Below, piece by piece: positions 1 to 11,800 of a DNA stretch of 64,000 nucleotides. The first letter of the stretch is position 1. Each line of letters starts with the position of its first letter. Source of the DNA: Kappaphycus alvarezii (taxonomy: Eukaryota; Rhodophyta; Florideophyceae; Gigartinales; Solieriaceae); the NCBI GenBank assembly GCA_002205965.3, contig NADL03000088.1, positions 186,001 to 250,000 on the forward strand, in the 5' to 3' direction. A model generated the notes under the pieces. The model did not search any database and had not been told where the DNA came from. It saw nothing but the letters and a program-made list of their open reading frames with translations. The position numbers were made by a program, and so were the translations under genes.

Positions 1-273
1 CATACCTTATAGTACTCTCTAGTTCTCGTCTGTCCCAAATACATCGCAAAAGACAGTAAGAGCATGAAAAAAGATTAATGATTACATGTGGAGGAGTTTT
101 GCCGTAGTAAATGTTTCTTTCTGTCAGCATCGGTATAAAAATATTCATCTTAGTTAAAATAGTTGCATGCTAACCCTGCAATTCTTCATGGATCTCCAGT
201 ATTGATAATGGGCTTGCAGCATGGGAAAGATAACAATCAATAAGAAGAATGACGCTTTATTGTTTGAAGACAA

Positions 274-312
274 GTCCGCACTACACAGGACCTGTCCGCA
301 CTACACAGGACC
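274..312. repeat. Two-copy tandem repeat, 19-20 bp
   Basis: The unit gtccgcactacacaggacc occurs twice head to tail, separated by one extra base. No gene is recognised in the surrounding 1-1270, which otherwise looks like ordinary moderately AT-rich intergenic DNA. Confidence 0.9.
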
Positions 313-1491
313 AAAATCCGTCATGGATCACTAAGGTCTTTAAGTTTGATATCGTGAGAGGCAATCCTAAACACTAGATTTCTGAAATCTTGCAGCCATA
401 ACCTCAGTTAGTCCCTAGAAGTACAGAGGAGTCGCATGTATAGAGGAGAATGTCCATGGTTTCACTGGCTGTAAGAATGCCTCAAAAGAACCTTCAAACC
501 AAGTCTGTAGTCATCTTCAAGAATTTTTCACCACAACCGGCAATCTCTCTCGGGCGAAGACATGTTGTTTCTGAGTGCAAACATTTTCCGCAGGAGGCTA
601 GCAAATAGAAAGAAAAATAACATCGGCTCCAACATTCTTCCGTCGTCCTGGGTAGAGTTCCGTCTTCAAAAATTCGCACAACTATTTATTGATCATTTCT
701 GTCCAAACAGTGCTGCAAACGTTAACTAAGCCTCTCAAAACACTTACTTTATGTCCTATGTTTCTCCAAATTCTACCATTCTATACATTCTGCGGGCTTA
801 TGAGTGCTCTTTACTCCTACTCCTATTAAACGGGTATGCCGCGCTTTACTCTTCTATATACCACTTTACTCTTAAACTAAACGTATCTGCCGTACTATAT
901 TCTGAGCAAAGCTGAAATTGTACCCATTACTGTACTATGTATACCGACCCCCGCCCTGGAACCACCAGCACTGAAATCGAGCACACACGTTATCGTCCAA
1001 TTCGCATAAATAATGGGACTAGTCTGTACTTCATATACGCATGCACTTGGTTTACAATATTCCGTGAGTAAATCTAGCTGACAATCTAAACTGCAAAATC
1101 TTAGGATCTGTCGAATTTCTTTTTTACGAGCTTACAATGACCTAGCAAAATATCTGCTACTGGCGTATTATGGAAAATCACTTGGCATCGCTCAGTAATT
1201 TATCTTATCTACTATCTAAATTAGGGAATCTAAACTCCGTTTAGATTGACGAAGTAAACTATCCTTTCATTCCACCCTTAGTATTTACGCAGTGAGAAGA
1301 GAAGACGGCTTTCATATACTGTAACAGATAAGCTGTCGGATACCCAGTTAATTTGTATGGCAGTGTGCATGTACGTGAAACGATGCAGCAGGCGCTTATA
1401 ACAATTCACTCTACCAGGGCCCGCATTACGCGCTTCGAACGGCGTGGGTACAATGGACCTATCTTGGATACATGGAAATAACCCAAATTTT

Positions 1492-1622
1492 CCATGAGTA
1501 AAACACCAAAACCTTTCCTTCTCTACCAGCAAATAGAGGGAGGCTAGCAAACAACAAGCCGCATTGGACGTTACTACCAATGCAGACTCCCTATTGGCAT
1601 GTCTCTGTAAAAGAATTTTCAA
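1492..1622 (-). pseudogene. Reverse transcriptase C-terminal tail remnant
   Basis: The minus-strand reading starting near 1622 contains LLQRHANRESALVVTSNAAC. This resembles the extreme C-terminus of the larger reverse transcriptase at 8892-12618 (LLQRHSALMVASEAACAV) and the tails at 29345, 34740, 47867 and 61394. Immediately 3' is a copy of the dispersed GGTTTTGGTGTTTTACTC motif. Only the tail is present; the polymerase body is missing. The assignment rests on resemblance among copies inside this window. Confidence 0.45.
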
Positions 1623-2126
1623 GTTCGTTTTGTCCCTGAGAGGCAGTAACAGTAATATGTGCAGAACCTATCTCTATTCAAAATATCGTATGTAAAAAAA
1701 ATCCTTTATACTGGAAACTGCTGAAAAGAGAACGTCTAAACGGATCCCTTCACAAAGAGAGCCGAGTTGTGGTAGCTATCATCTGCTGTTCATTCAGTGA
1801 GATGATTGGGTAACAAAAGCTTACAGTTGACGACTATCCACTGAGTGAGATGGAATTTCGTGCAATTTACCGTCTAGGGATATCGAAACGGGGATGGTGC
1901 AGATTTGTGTATTCGGGACGGAGTCCGTCAGAAATGTTGGTGGGGTGTACGATGTTTACTATCATCTGCCTGGAGGACAACTTTCCGGGAAAGGAGAAAC
2001 GGTCCATCCATCCTGAGCAGTAGACGCAGTGGTGCGCCAAAATTAGTTGATCCTTAAATTTCAACACCCTTTTTCTAATTGTGTAAAAGATTTACGGAAA
2101 AGGGAACTATATCTTTCAAAAAAAGC

Positions 2127-4557
2127 CTATTCGACATCTGCACGCTCCCGTCTTCCCTCATTCTGCAGGTGATTCCTTGCAATTTCCAACGCCATTTCAT
2201 ATGCCCTTCCGTTTTCCTTCTCAGTTGCATCGACAAATCTTCCATAAAACTCTTCTCGCGATGCTGGGCTGTACTGCGCGGCAGACAATACACGGTGCAG
2301 ATAATTTGATGCCGTCTTCTCCATTTCTAGGTTCCTACTCTCCCCATCATCTTCATAACTGTCCTCCTCCCATTCGCTGTGATCCCTAGGTCATACAAAT
2401 CCCCAAACACTGCCGCATTTCCCTTTGAGAAGCGCGTGATGGCCTTCAGATACGCCCACATCTCTATTCCGCTCTCGTAAGGTTCCCTGAATCTTTCTAC
2501 CTAGCATCGTAGTCCTCTTGTGAGGGTTTCATGCTCTCATAAATATTATCGAGGACCGAATGCGCGTCCAGCCCGGCTGCGCGCAAATGCGCCAGTGCCA
2601 TCCTCCTCATGGTAAATGATGGTGCATCATTCACAGCCGAGTCCCGGTTGTTCACATCAAACGCGCAGCTGTTTAGTAGCGACTGCCCGCCGTCAGCAGC
2701 CTTGCTGCGGAATCCTTTCCCAAGAAACGTGTTGCTTTCCACTGCCACAGGGCTGCCGTCTTTATTCGAAAAACGGCGGTGCTTCCCAATCGCCGGGATT
2801 GTCCCGTTGCTTTCCTTTGCGGGCCTGACTTGGGGTAACAGCGACTTCCATGTCACATCCGCATCTTTCGTCATCACTCCAGATACTAGCACTGCGTCGT
2901 GGGCTTCGTCATTCAGAATCAGTTGGCCGCCTGCCCCAGCTTGAATTGCGGAATAAGATGCCTGGACGTACTTGGCAATACCAGCTTCGATGAGCAAATG
3001 GAACATGCTATGAACCTCCGACGGGGAAGCAACGATATTGTTCATCACATCTCCCAGACGCTGTATTAGTTGCATGTTCGATGACTTCGCGGCACGTTCC
3101 GGGTTTGTGATGGCAGCTATCTGTGCTCTGTGATACATGTATCCCTGGCGCCCTGTCCACGTTAGAGGAGCCAGTGCATCCATGGTATGGACAGCTTCGC
3201 TTTCCTGTTCAAGGCCGAATCCGAGCAACGTACTGAGAGTGGCTTGACGCCAAGCACCGTACAAAGTCCTGGTTGACAGTTTGAGGAAATGCTTTTTTGC
3301 CCACCATGTCCCCGTTTTGCTCACAAATCCCGGCGTTGCGGCGGCACTGCAGGTGCCATTCAGTTTCCTCAAACTGCGTCTCAAGCAAGGACTCAGTGGA
3401 CGTGGGCTCGTGGAGCTTCTCTGGGGTGGTTCCCGTCGCCCGAGCAACGGCACACTCGAGAATGTCGTACCAAGCCTTGAAAACTTCCTCGCCGTTCTGA
3501 TGAAGGAAGAGGGCATAGATTCCGCGTGTTGCCGATGACCGGAGTTCCCTGTTGCCAATTGTGAGTGAAAGCATGCCTTGGGAGTGCGGCCTTCCCGGCT
3601 CCTGCTGATGTAAGTGAGGGCACCTGGGTAGGCCTGCTTTGCAAAATCTGTCACTCTATATCCGAGAGTGAATCTTCGTCCTCCTCAAACAAATTCATGA
3701 TCGAGCTAAGCGCGGCAATCTGGTCCAGTCCAGACAAGCTCATCCCACCGCTAATAATGCGCTTGCCCGGAATTAGCATACCGTAGCGTTCAAGAGGCCC
3801 TGCTGCGGAGAAACTGCCTGAGGTCAGCAGCGTTCATCGGCTGGCAGAAAGTAGACCTATTTACAGAGGGTCAGAGATGGGATTCACTAGGGCGTGCCAG
3901 AATTGAGTCGGACGACGTCAGCGTGATCTGATTGATGGCCGGAGTCGACATGCTGCACGGTAGCTGTGGCCTGATGGGTTCCGTTGAGACTGATTTGAGT
4001 AGCGAGAGTCGAAGGACGAACGTCCAGTTTGAAGAAGGGGAGGTGCTCTGCGGCGAGCTGGCTGATGTGTGAAAATGATGAGCTCCTCCTCACCAACACT
4101 TCGGCGCATGAGGAATGCTTTCTCCTGATCGAGCATGCCTTGAGGAGTATAGGACATGGGGCCGAGGGATTTTTTGAACATTACAGCCCCGGGCAGATTG
4201 CGTTGACTTAGGGAAAAGAGGTAATGCCCAACATCCACACCCCCGAAACGCCGCTCATAGCGTTCGCGGTAGCTGAGCAAAGCCTTGATGGCGTCCTTTT
4301 CTGGGCTCTGATGGGCGACAGGGATCGGGAAAGTAATATCGCCTTCGACGGTGTGTTAGTCATACCCTCATGGCCTGCTGAGAATGCCATACCTGCGCCC
4401 ACATACGGTTGCTTCTCAATGATTGTGGTCGTGACATCGTAGTGAGCGCCGAGCTCCTGGAGGTATTGGAAATGTTCATTATAGAGAAGCATGAAGACCA
4501 TGTCGGAGCTAGCCTGGATGACACTGCGAGGGCCTCCGCCGACAGAAGAAGATCCAT
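2127..4557 (-). pseudogene. FAD/NAD(P)-binding oxidoreductase-like protein, copy 1 (frame-broken)
   Basis: Read from the ATG at 4557, the coding signal runs about 810 codons to a stop at 2127 across several frame changes. The N-terminus has a Rossmann-type VGGGPRS (GxGxxS) nucleotide-binding motif, followed by an IIEKQPYVGAGMAF segment. Together these resemble the FAD-NAD(P)-binding family PF13454, whose members begin with a GGGPRG-type loop; substrate and pathway are unknown. The C-terminal part (2497-3654) is one long open stretch ending near a one-base deletion relative to the copy at 31692-34113. The tail with ASNYLHRVLSAAQYS lies in another frame at 2127-2324. Start choice: the ATG and about 140 bp upstream are conserved with copy 2. 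It may be a true pseudogene or a gene with assembly indels. Family call moderate; function not claimed. Confidence 0.55.
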
Positions 4558-4687
4558 TTGTTACGTTTTACGAAGGTTGGAAGGTAAGAAGTCGCGAAGA
4601 TGGTTGAAGTTAAAGTAAGCTCTTCCAGTTGCTGCTGAGTGAGGATGGGACAGTGATGGGAACAAAGTCAAGAGAAAGATAGGCGAT

Positions 4688-4700
4688 TATTTATGTATCT
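4688..4700 (-). promoter_or_regulatory. Candidate TATA-like element of FAD/NAD(P) gene copy 1
   Basis: On the minus strand this reads agatacataaata, about 130 bp upstream of the ATG at 4557. The same 13 bases occur about 130 bp upstream of copy 2 (31552-31565). Conservation of both sequence and spacing between the diverged copies supports a promoter role; this is inference. Confidence 0.4.
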
Positions 4701-4759
4701 TGAAGTCTTTTGATCCCTGGAGTCGGACGTAGCATTTGAAGCAGTTATGTTTCAGGGCG

Positions 4760-6828
4760 GCATCGAAGAAGTTAACCTTTCGCACAGTCTATCTATTCGT
4801 CTACGTAGAAATGCGTGCCTCTGGAAGTTAGCTACAAAAGGGAGAGAGGAATTTTGGGCATTGGAATAAATTTAACACCAGACACTGAGCACCATCGATC
4901 ACAGCTTGACCGTTGGTGAATTAGCAATACAATTACATGTATCGACATGACTACAGTTTTCACGAGGAACAATAGGTTCCTCAGAATGCTCTAGTTTCTC
5001 CTCTCATAATACAAGATCACACCCCGAGAATTTCTGTATCCCTCCATGCTCCGAAAGCAAGAGATCAAATTTTGCCCTGAGGAAGTGAGGACGCCTGTTT
5101 TTCGTTTATTTGTTGGGTAATGAAAGTGTTTATTCCCAGTATTTGAGATTTTTCCGATGCCGGATTTGACTGGCGAAAATATTTACTGATAAGCGCTGAT
5201 TTCCCCAGGTGTAGCGTTCCTTCACGATTCTTGCTTGATATGGGAAGCCACTGGCCCCAGTTCATCATTATTGAGTCATCTTCCCTGTTATCTCATACGT
5301 CAGATGCATTAATGGAATATACGAACCTCATGTTCAGTAAACTCCGTGGAAAATTTTACGTTTGTAACCAAAATGGCGGCTGGGATGCATTTCTATTTCT
5401 AAATAATCCTAGTAAAGGATACTGTAGTAGCATGACAATAAATTTAAAAGATGCACAGTTACGGTAAGTGTCCTCGATATACCGTACATAAAAGTAGCCG
5501 ATGTACCTGTACTTTTCGGGTCCACCGGCTACTCGCAATGGGGAAATGTGGCTTGATTCAATATTTGAGAGATACCGTATGGTCGCTTGTGGCCAGGAAT
5601 ATCTTACAAAAAAGCGACTCGCAATGAATTTACCATGCCTCCATGTGTTCCTTTTCAGGTGTAGCTCCAAAATTTTGAAGCTTTTAAGTTATCTGAAAGT
5701 CCTAAGACAAAATGAAAGTCGGTCATGACCGCTGTTTCTCTAAAAGTTTTCCACGCAGAACATTTCCAGGGTTTCTCGCTAAAAGATGACGCTATGTACC
5801 ATTGCAAACTAACGGCATATAGACACCTACGTGTACACTGACATTTCTCCTTGGTGACCGTGCAAGGTTTACGATATTTAACATGTTGCGTTTGTATAAC
5901 TACCTACCTGCGTAGTTGATTTCTGAATATTCTCCGCACACATTCATGCGTTAGAACTCGTAAAGATTTTCCGTTCCGTTCGGTATAAACAGCAATACTT
6001 TAAGTCTGTCGGCATAAAAAATGAGTCAGTGGAAAGTCTTGACCCCCTTCAAACCGTACAAGCGATTACTTGCGCAGTTGCACCCACTTTAGTGATAGGC
6101 CAGTGTTATGGGCTTGTTATATTTTGAAATGATATCCGTCCCTCATTCTTTAAACTGATTTGTTCCGCGGACACTACCAACAATTGAATTAGTGGGATTT
6201 CCAGTCTGCAGGGGCCATATCGCTACTGTTGCATGGAATTACTTGGATATTTCAATGGATACGTTATGCCTGAAGCCTCTCTCCACAGCAGGACTTCTGA
6301 TCTATGTGCATATGTTGACGGAATTTTTCAACGACTTGACTAGTCACCGAATAGTTGCACAAGTCTTTAATGCATTTTTCATGTACCCATTTTCACCCTG
6401 CAGATATAAAATGGAATGAGAAATGTCCCACTAACAATCCTGGAAAACAGAGCTCGGTTGTAATAGTAATGTAATCAAGCTTGTCCACTGTCCGAAACCA
6501 ATCAATGACCTCCTCTGCATGCACCTCTTTGAGCTGTGGTCATGTAAAAATGACATACCAGTACGAACAAGCAGGTTTTGTCCCAGAAATCCAGTTACGT
6601 GCTGAGGATTTTTCATTTCGAGCAAATGACGTAGATTCGGGGATCCTCTCATGACACTTGTCGAATTCAAAAAATAGAGGTACAGTTGGACATTCTTTTC
6701 TTAGAATAACATGGTTCATCCTGTGTGCAGAACTCAGATCATTGGCTAGCTGTTCTCAGAACAGACATGAAGTATCAGTACGGTAGTATTGACATTAAGT
6801 ATTTCAGTTCGCTGTGTGGGGCTAATGA
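4760..6828. other. Intergenic stretch, no gene recognised
   Basis: Short open frames occur (for example 5501-5728 plus, 6192-6419 plus, 6431-6670 minus), but none shows a recognisable domain, signal peptide or compositional contrast with its neighbours. I see nothing supportable here. Confidence 0.5.
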
Positions 6829-6900
6829 GGTTGGTCTACTGCGAGTGTTGCAAAGTTAGGGAATCCTGCTGTATGAACCCGCATTCATACTCCGCCCCAT
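6829..6900 (+). repeat. tRNA-like short repeat, copy A (SINE-like)
   Basis: The start ggttggtctactgcgagtg aligns with ggttggctaactgcgagtgg at 7527-7546, and both are followed by a diverged but alignable 50-bp stretch. The first block resembles a Pol III A box and D arm. The second internal block (gaacccgcattcatac) is a weak B-box analogue. No cloverleaf closes, so this is at most a tRNA-derived repeat. Confidence 0.35.
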
Positions 6901-7440
6901 GATATACTGTACTGTACTGTAAGGATATAGGAAAGCTGCAGTTGCAGGTCCAGCACAAACTTACCTGAACATGAATATTTCGCATGTTGGATTGAATCTC
7001 ATCTTATTCAGCTAGGCTATGCAATGCAACGAATGGTTTCTACGGTATTTAAAATTCAACCATTTCTTTGTAAGAATTGATAAACGTCTTATCATCTTCA
7101 ACAAAACACTTCTCTTCACAAATATTCATTTTAAAATGTATTGACTGTTTTTTCGTTTGAAACCACACTATCCTTTTACAAAGGGCGTCTTCCCTAACCT
7201 CATTTCTGTGTTATGACCCATGTGCAAATTATCCTTTCCGCTGTGGAGGGGCAGATGTTGTGGAACACCGCACTGCTCAAATAAGCGGCTCATGAGCTCT
7301 TACCATGAAAGTTCTTTCATATTGCTGCTAACTTTCTAAACTTTTAAGTTCCATTTCGTCGAAGAAATTGGGCGAGAAATTAGTCTAAATAGTTTAGCGG
7401 TTGCACCGATAACGGAGCCGAGCTAGCCACATACAAGAAA

Positions 7441-7490
7441 GTCTTGGGTGTTTTTACTGTTGGAAGATATATTCGGTCTATCCTAAAAGC
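7441..7490 (+). repeat. Dispersed 45-60 bp motif, copy at 7.4 kb
   Basis: Reads gtcttgggtgtttttactgt followed by tggaagatatattcggtcta and tcctaaaag. It matches the consensus shared with 8691, 34608, 42273, 47749 and 61709. It lies about 40 bp upstream of tRNA-like copy B. Confidence 0.7.
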
Positions 7491-7526
7491 CACTTAGAGC
7501 TGCGTTTTCGAAAAGGGAGTGGATTG

Positions 7527-7605
7527 GGTTGGCTAACTGCGAGTGGTGTGAAGGTTAAGAGTCCTATGAACGTGGATTCAAATCACGTTGCAGGATCTGA
7601 AGTAT
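7527..7605 (+). repeat. tRNA-like short repeat, copy B (SINE-like)
   Basis: The A-box-like ggctaactgcgagtgg (7531-7546) and B-box-like ggattcaaatc (7574-7584; canonical GGTTCRANNCC) are about 30 bp apart, as in tRNA genes. Acceptor-stem pairing is not evident. Copy A lies 700 bp upstream. A tRNA-derived SINE fragment is the best reading. Confidence 0.4.
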
Positions 7606-7619
7606 GGACAACCAAGCAC

Positions 7620-8280
7620 TTCCAGCATCGATACCGATTGCTTGACGATAGGGCCGTTCTTTGAGGAGCGGAAAGCTCGGCTCCTACTCTTGCCATCGAA
7701 AAAGAAATATAACTTTTTCACTCGGTAATTCTCCTCCTTCAATACTTGTCGGTAGGTAAACGTTTTTCGTACTGTTGAAAATCGATCAAAATGCTTCTCT
7801 GTTGATCTTGGTGAGTTTATGCTTTCTAGTCCTCGCTGCTTCTTTACGGATTCAAGGTACTTCAGACGCAGGATCTTTCAACGCTGGAGCACTATCATAT
7901 TTTTATCTACTGTACAGCAATTATTGTCCTCTTCGGGAGGCCTTCTCTCTTTGCTGACATGGTATATCCCGCTAAATCTTGACAGTAATGTCAAAGTAGT
8001 CACTACGCTTACCCCAGTAAAGGTCGAAAGAGGAGGTTCATTTGCTGTAATGGACTTGTATGAGCTAGGCTACCCTGCAAACCACGACACCGGATAGCAG
8101 CTACGATATATTTGTTACTTGAACAACCCCACACTTTTCTCCTGAAATGGAGATGCTAGCTAAAACCCAAAGAGTGGCTGTAAAGTCAACGCAAAAGTCA
8201 ATGTCGTAGACAGCTAACCCGATCGACAATCTAATAGAACATCGATAGGAGGCCAGTCAGCAGACAATCTGCGGTGGGGT
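7620..8280. other. Intergenic stretch, no gene recognised
   Basis: The ORFs at 7775-7957 and 7819-8097 (plus) overlap in different frames. One begins with a hydrophobic MKIDQNASLLILVSLCFLVL, which could resemble a signal peptide, but it has no recognisable body or homologous copy. I do not call a gene. Confidence 0.3.
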
Positions 8281-8660
8281 TTACTCGCAATGGCACGTGT
8301 TGCTACAGACGAATAACTTGAACTTTCGAAACCCGTTCCATTGCACGGTTGGCCACGGTTCTTGCGAGCTCTGCGACGACAAAAAACGCCCCCGGATGCG
8401 ACCAGTCACAAGTGTTGAGTGGAAGATAGGGAATGGCCTGCTTCTCCCAAAAGAATCAGCAAAAAAGGGAAAATGGGGGGTTAATTTACTGTGGTAGATA
8501 TGTGGGTTAAGCAAAAAGTCTTTGGTATTTCCCTTGCTTCTCCGCCCCGGATCTGTTGACACTTGTCATTGCGCTTAACATCTGGACTCTATAATGAGAG
8601 TGGGCGAGTGGATTGACGAATGGTGCCTCAAGATAGTCAGTGCCCCAAATAAAACTCTTC
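8281..8660 (-). pseudogene. Reverse transcriptase C-terminal fragment, diverged second copy
   Basis: The minus-strand frame contains GTDYLEAPFVNPLAHSHYRV and later EKQGKYQRLFA. These parallel GSDYFDVIFFNPLAPSHRRM and YGEKIQKYRDFIA in the larger element at 8892-12618. A further stretch with FFADSFG follows in another frame, as expected for the conserved FxPFxxxxxG region of this domain. The polymerase part is absent. Its 5' edge coincides with a copy of the dispersed motif (8691-8745), suggesting a rearranged insertion. Confidence 0.55.
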
Positions 8661-8690
8661 AAATTAAATACTCGACATGTACAGTACAAG

Positions 8691-8745
8691 GAAAACTTTA
8701 GGATAGATCGAATATACATCTTCCAAGAGTACAGACGCCCAACAC
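8691..8745 (-). repeat. Dispersed 45-60 bp motif, copy at 8.7 kb
   Basis: The minus strand reads gttgggcgtctgtactcttg, then gaagatgtatattcgatcta and tcctaaagttttc, matching the shared consensus. Confidence 0.65.
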
Positions 8746-8891
8746 GTTCCCCTTCCCGTTGTACAATACAAAGCTTGGGACTTTGGGGAATGTTTCGGTT
8801 GGTTTACCGCCTTTGGAAAATAGGGTGAAATCACCATTAGCCTGTGCAGTATGGGGGCGGCATAGAAAGCACTATGGTGAAAATGGCCGCG

Positions 8892-11800
8892 CTATGGAAT
8901 GGCGACTAAAAAGTTGCTGCGAGCCACCGCACATGCTGCTTCCGAAGCAACCATTAACGCAGAATGCCGCTGTAGGAGTGTGCCCCTGACCTTGCGGAAT
9001 TCGTCCTTGGCAAGGTTGGCGACCGAGCGTGACACCTCCGTGACGAGGTAAAAGGCGTCTGGGTGCCAGCTGCCGAGGGCAGATGTTGTTTCGGGAAGCA
9101 GCCGATTCCTGCCCGACAATCCCGCAATGAAATCCCGGTATTTCTGGATCTTTTCCCCGTAGGAGACGTTCAAGCTGGTGAGGGGGTCGAAGGTTCTCAT
9201 CCTCCGATGAGAAGGTGCCAAGGGGTTGAAAAATATGACATCGAAGTAATCGCTGCCCCCGGTAGCTCCAGGCACCCTGATGTCTGGTCTGCTATGTGTC
9301 CCCCGGGTGGTCTTGGCTCTAGGGGCATGCCTTGCGGCAAAGGCGAGGTCGCTGCCCAGTAACGATAATTGGTTGTCGTGGCGCGCGATTCTTTGTCCGC
9401 TGTACTTGCAACGGATCAGGTGGTCTCCATGGACTTCCATTGATTCTGGGAAAGAAGTTCTCGGCCAGAGGGTTCATGGTGCGAACAGGGGTACTTGACA
9501 AAGGAACCGGAGCCAAATTGGGAGGGTCCGCGAGGTAATGGGGAGAATGATGGGGTAGTTTACTTCGTCGTCTGGCACTCTAGCGGGGGTAATCTAAGAT
9601 AATGTCGGTCTTGAGACGTGACCTTGGAACGCAGTGGACCCAGACTTTGGCACTAGGTAGTTTCATAGATGCCCGAGAAGCCCTTATGCGGATGTCGCGC
9701 TGAGACAGCTCCTCGTAGAGTGCCCTGTGGTCTCCATCGGTCAGCTGCTTTCGTGTGGGTGGTTGGAACAAAAGATGCTGAATGGCAGTAAGTCGTGTGG
9801 CGGCAGGAGGAGGGCCATGCATTAAATGCGGCTTTGGCCCCTTCCCATGTGGCCAGACCGGTTATAGGCCAGATCAGGAAACGCCCGCAGTGCTAGTTGG
9901 TCTGAGCGCTGGATGCGAGAAATGCGGCTGATGCTATGTTTGCCGCTGATGTGAGACCGAGTCACAGTGTGGGGTGCTTGTCTATGATCGCTCTGTGGGG
10001 TAGCTGTAACCCCTTGAATATGCTGCTGTGTAGGACGACACCTGCCAGCGTGCGAATATCAGATCTCATTACGATTTCGAAGTACTTTGCCCCTTTCGCC
10101 GTGCATGGGGGCGGGCTAACTCGGAGAAAGTATCCGTGCTTGAAGACGCCAAGGCAGTTTCGCAGGATCTGAAAGGAGGCTTGGGCGTCTTGAATATGTA
10201 GAACGGCGTGCACGAAGGTCTCTATGGAGTGAAAGCGGTCGGTGAATTATTTCTCCATGAAGCTAGAGGAACCTACGGGGCCGTTCAAAATCACCCTACC
10301 TTCGCAGTATTGCCGATTGATTTCTGATGGGTACGCATATCTGACGGAGTCCTGTGGAGCTTTGGGACACCAGATGCTACATTTAGGGAGAGAAAAGGTG
10401 CAAACCCGGGCTTATCGCCTCCGGGGAAGACATGATGTGAATGGCTTTCACTAGTGCTTCGTGTTTGGGGTCAATTTTACCAATCTTCGTGGTACCACAG
10501 CCATAAGAAGACATTGCGCACCTCTTAGTCCCCGTCGGACAACGACAGTAGTTGCTGTAGCTTCCGGACCATTATCTGCAGGACCAGATTGAAAAGTAGG
10601 CCACCGGGTGGGTCCCCAGTTGGCTATCAATGACGCGTTTATATTATCGAAGCCTGTCCACAAACATGCTGGATCGTTTTTGTAACAGTACTGCACCCAC
10701 CTTCGCAACTGGGGGAACTTACGTTCAATCTCCTCGAGGAACGCTGAGCAACTGCATAGGTTGAAAGCGTTCTTCAAGTCGACGGGTAAGAGGGCGAGCT
10801 CCGGGCTTGTATCCACTTTGGTCACTATTCGCCGGATGCCGTGAACTACGACGTCAGCCCGGCCCTGGTAGTGATTCCAGCTTGGATTGTTTGGAAGTAC
10901 TCCGCCGCGTTTCCCTTTGATTTAGACATGAGACAGCCGCTGAAGAGTCTTCGAAATGTCTCACCAACAACGATACGTGGTCATGTCCTTCCTTGCGAGC
11001 GGGGCTAACAGGGCGCCGGAAATCCATGGGGCGGAGCTATGGGGGCTTTCCCTGCAATGAAGAAGTTGACGAATTCCGTTATAGAGTCGAGAATGCCACC
11101 ACGGGAGGAGAAAGTTGGGTTGCGGAGGAACTCGTATAGTTGGGAAGGGCGTAAGCCTTCGCCGTCGGGGCAGAACTAGGTTTGGACGAGCGAACTGCAT
11201 GTATGACCTCTTCTGTTGAAACGTTTGTGAACGGAGGGAGAGCATCGGTTCTTCCTCCGTTCACCGGGGGAGTTTGGTGTTCCGTGAGGGTGCTAGTGGC
11301 TAGTGAATTGGACACGTCTTGTGTTGCCGGAAGTACACCAAGTAAGCTCAGTGCGTGTGTGGCCTTCCTTTAGTTTCCTTCTCTAGCTAGCGAGAGTGCG
11401 AGACGAATGTTCGCTTTCTTTTGTTCTGGTTGTGTCGAATTCGTCACTGTGCAGCATGTGCAAAGGGGGAGTGCATGTGCCAGAAGGCCTCGTTTTTCCC
11501 AGCACGCCAAAAGCTCATCCTCTGACGGATTGTTTGTAAGTTAGAATGTGTACGGGCTTCGCCGTTCTCGGAGCAGTCCTGAATACCAGGGTGGCACAGC
11601 ATGACCTTTAGAAAGAGGAAAACTTTCTTCTTTTTCTCGACGCTGTCCTCGTGTCCTGCTTCGCATGCGCGCGCGGCCTCTCGCAGGGTCTGGGAGAAAA
11701 GATCACCGAGCTCAGGACGGAAACATATCGGGATATGGGTCAAGACTGGTATTGCGTGGCAGAGATGTCCCTCGGGCCTGGAGACTCGAAGGTGGTAATG

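Noticed and set aside
2609..2944. Plus-strand ORFs over the FAD/NAD(P) gene (and the mirror ones at 33189-33711)
   Set aside because: Antisense shadows; present in both copies only because the genes are duplicated.
7775..7957. Possible secreted small protein starting with a hydrophobic stretch
   Set aside because: The hydrophobic start is followed by an unremarkable 40 residues with no Cys pattern, promoter element or duplicate; likely chance.
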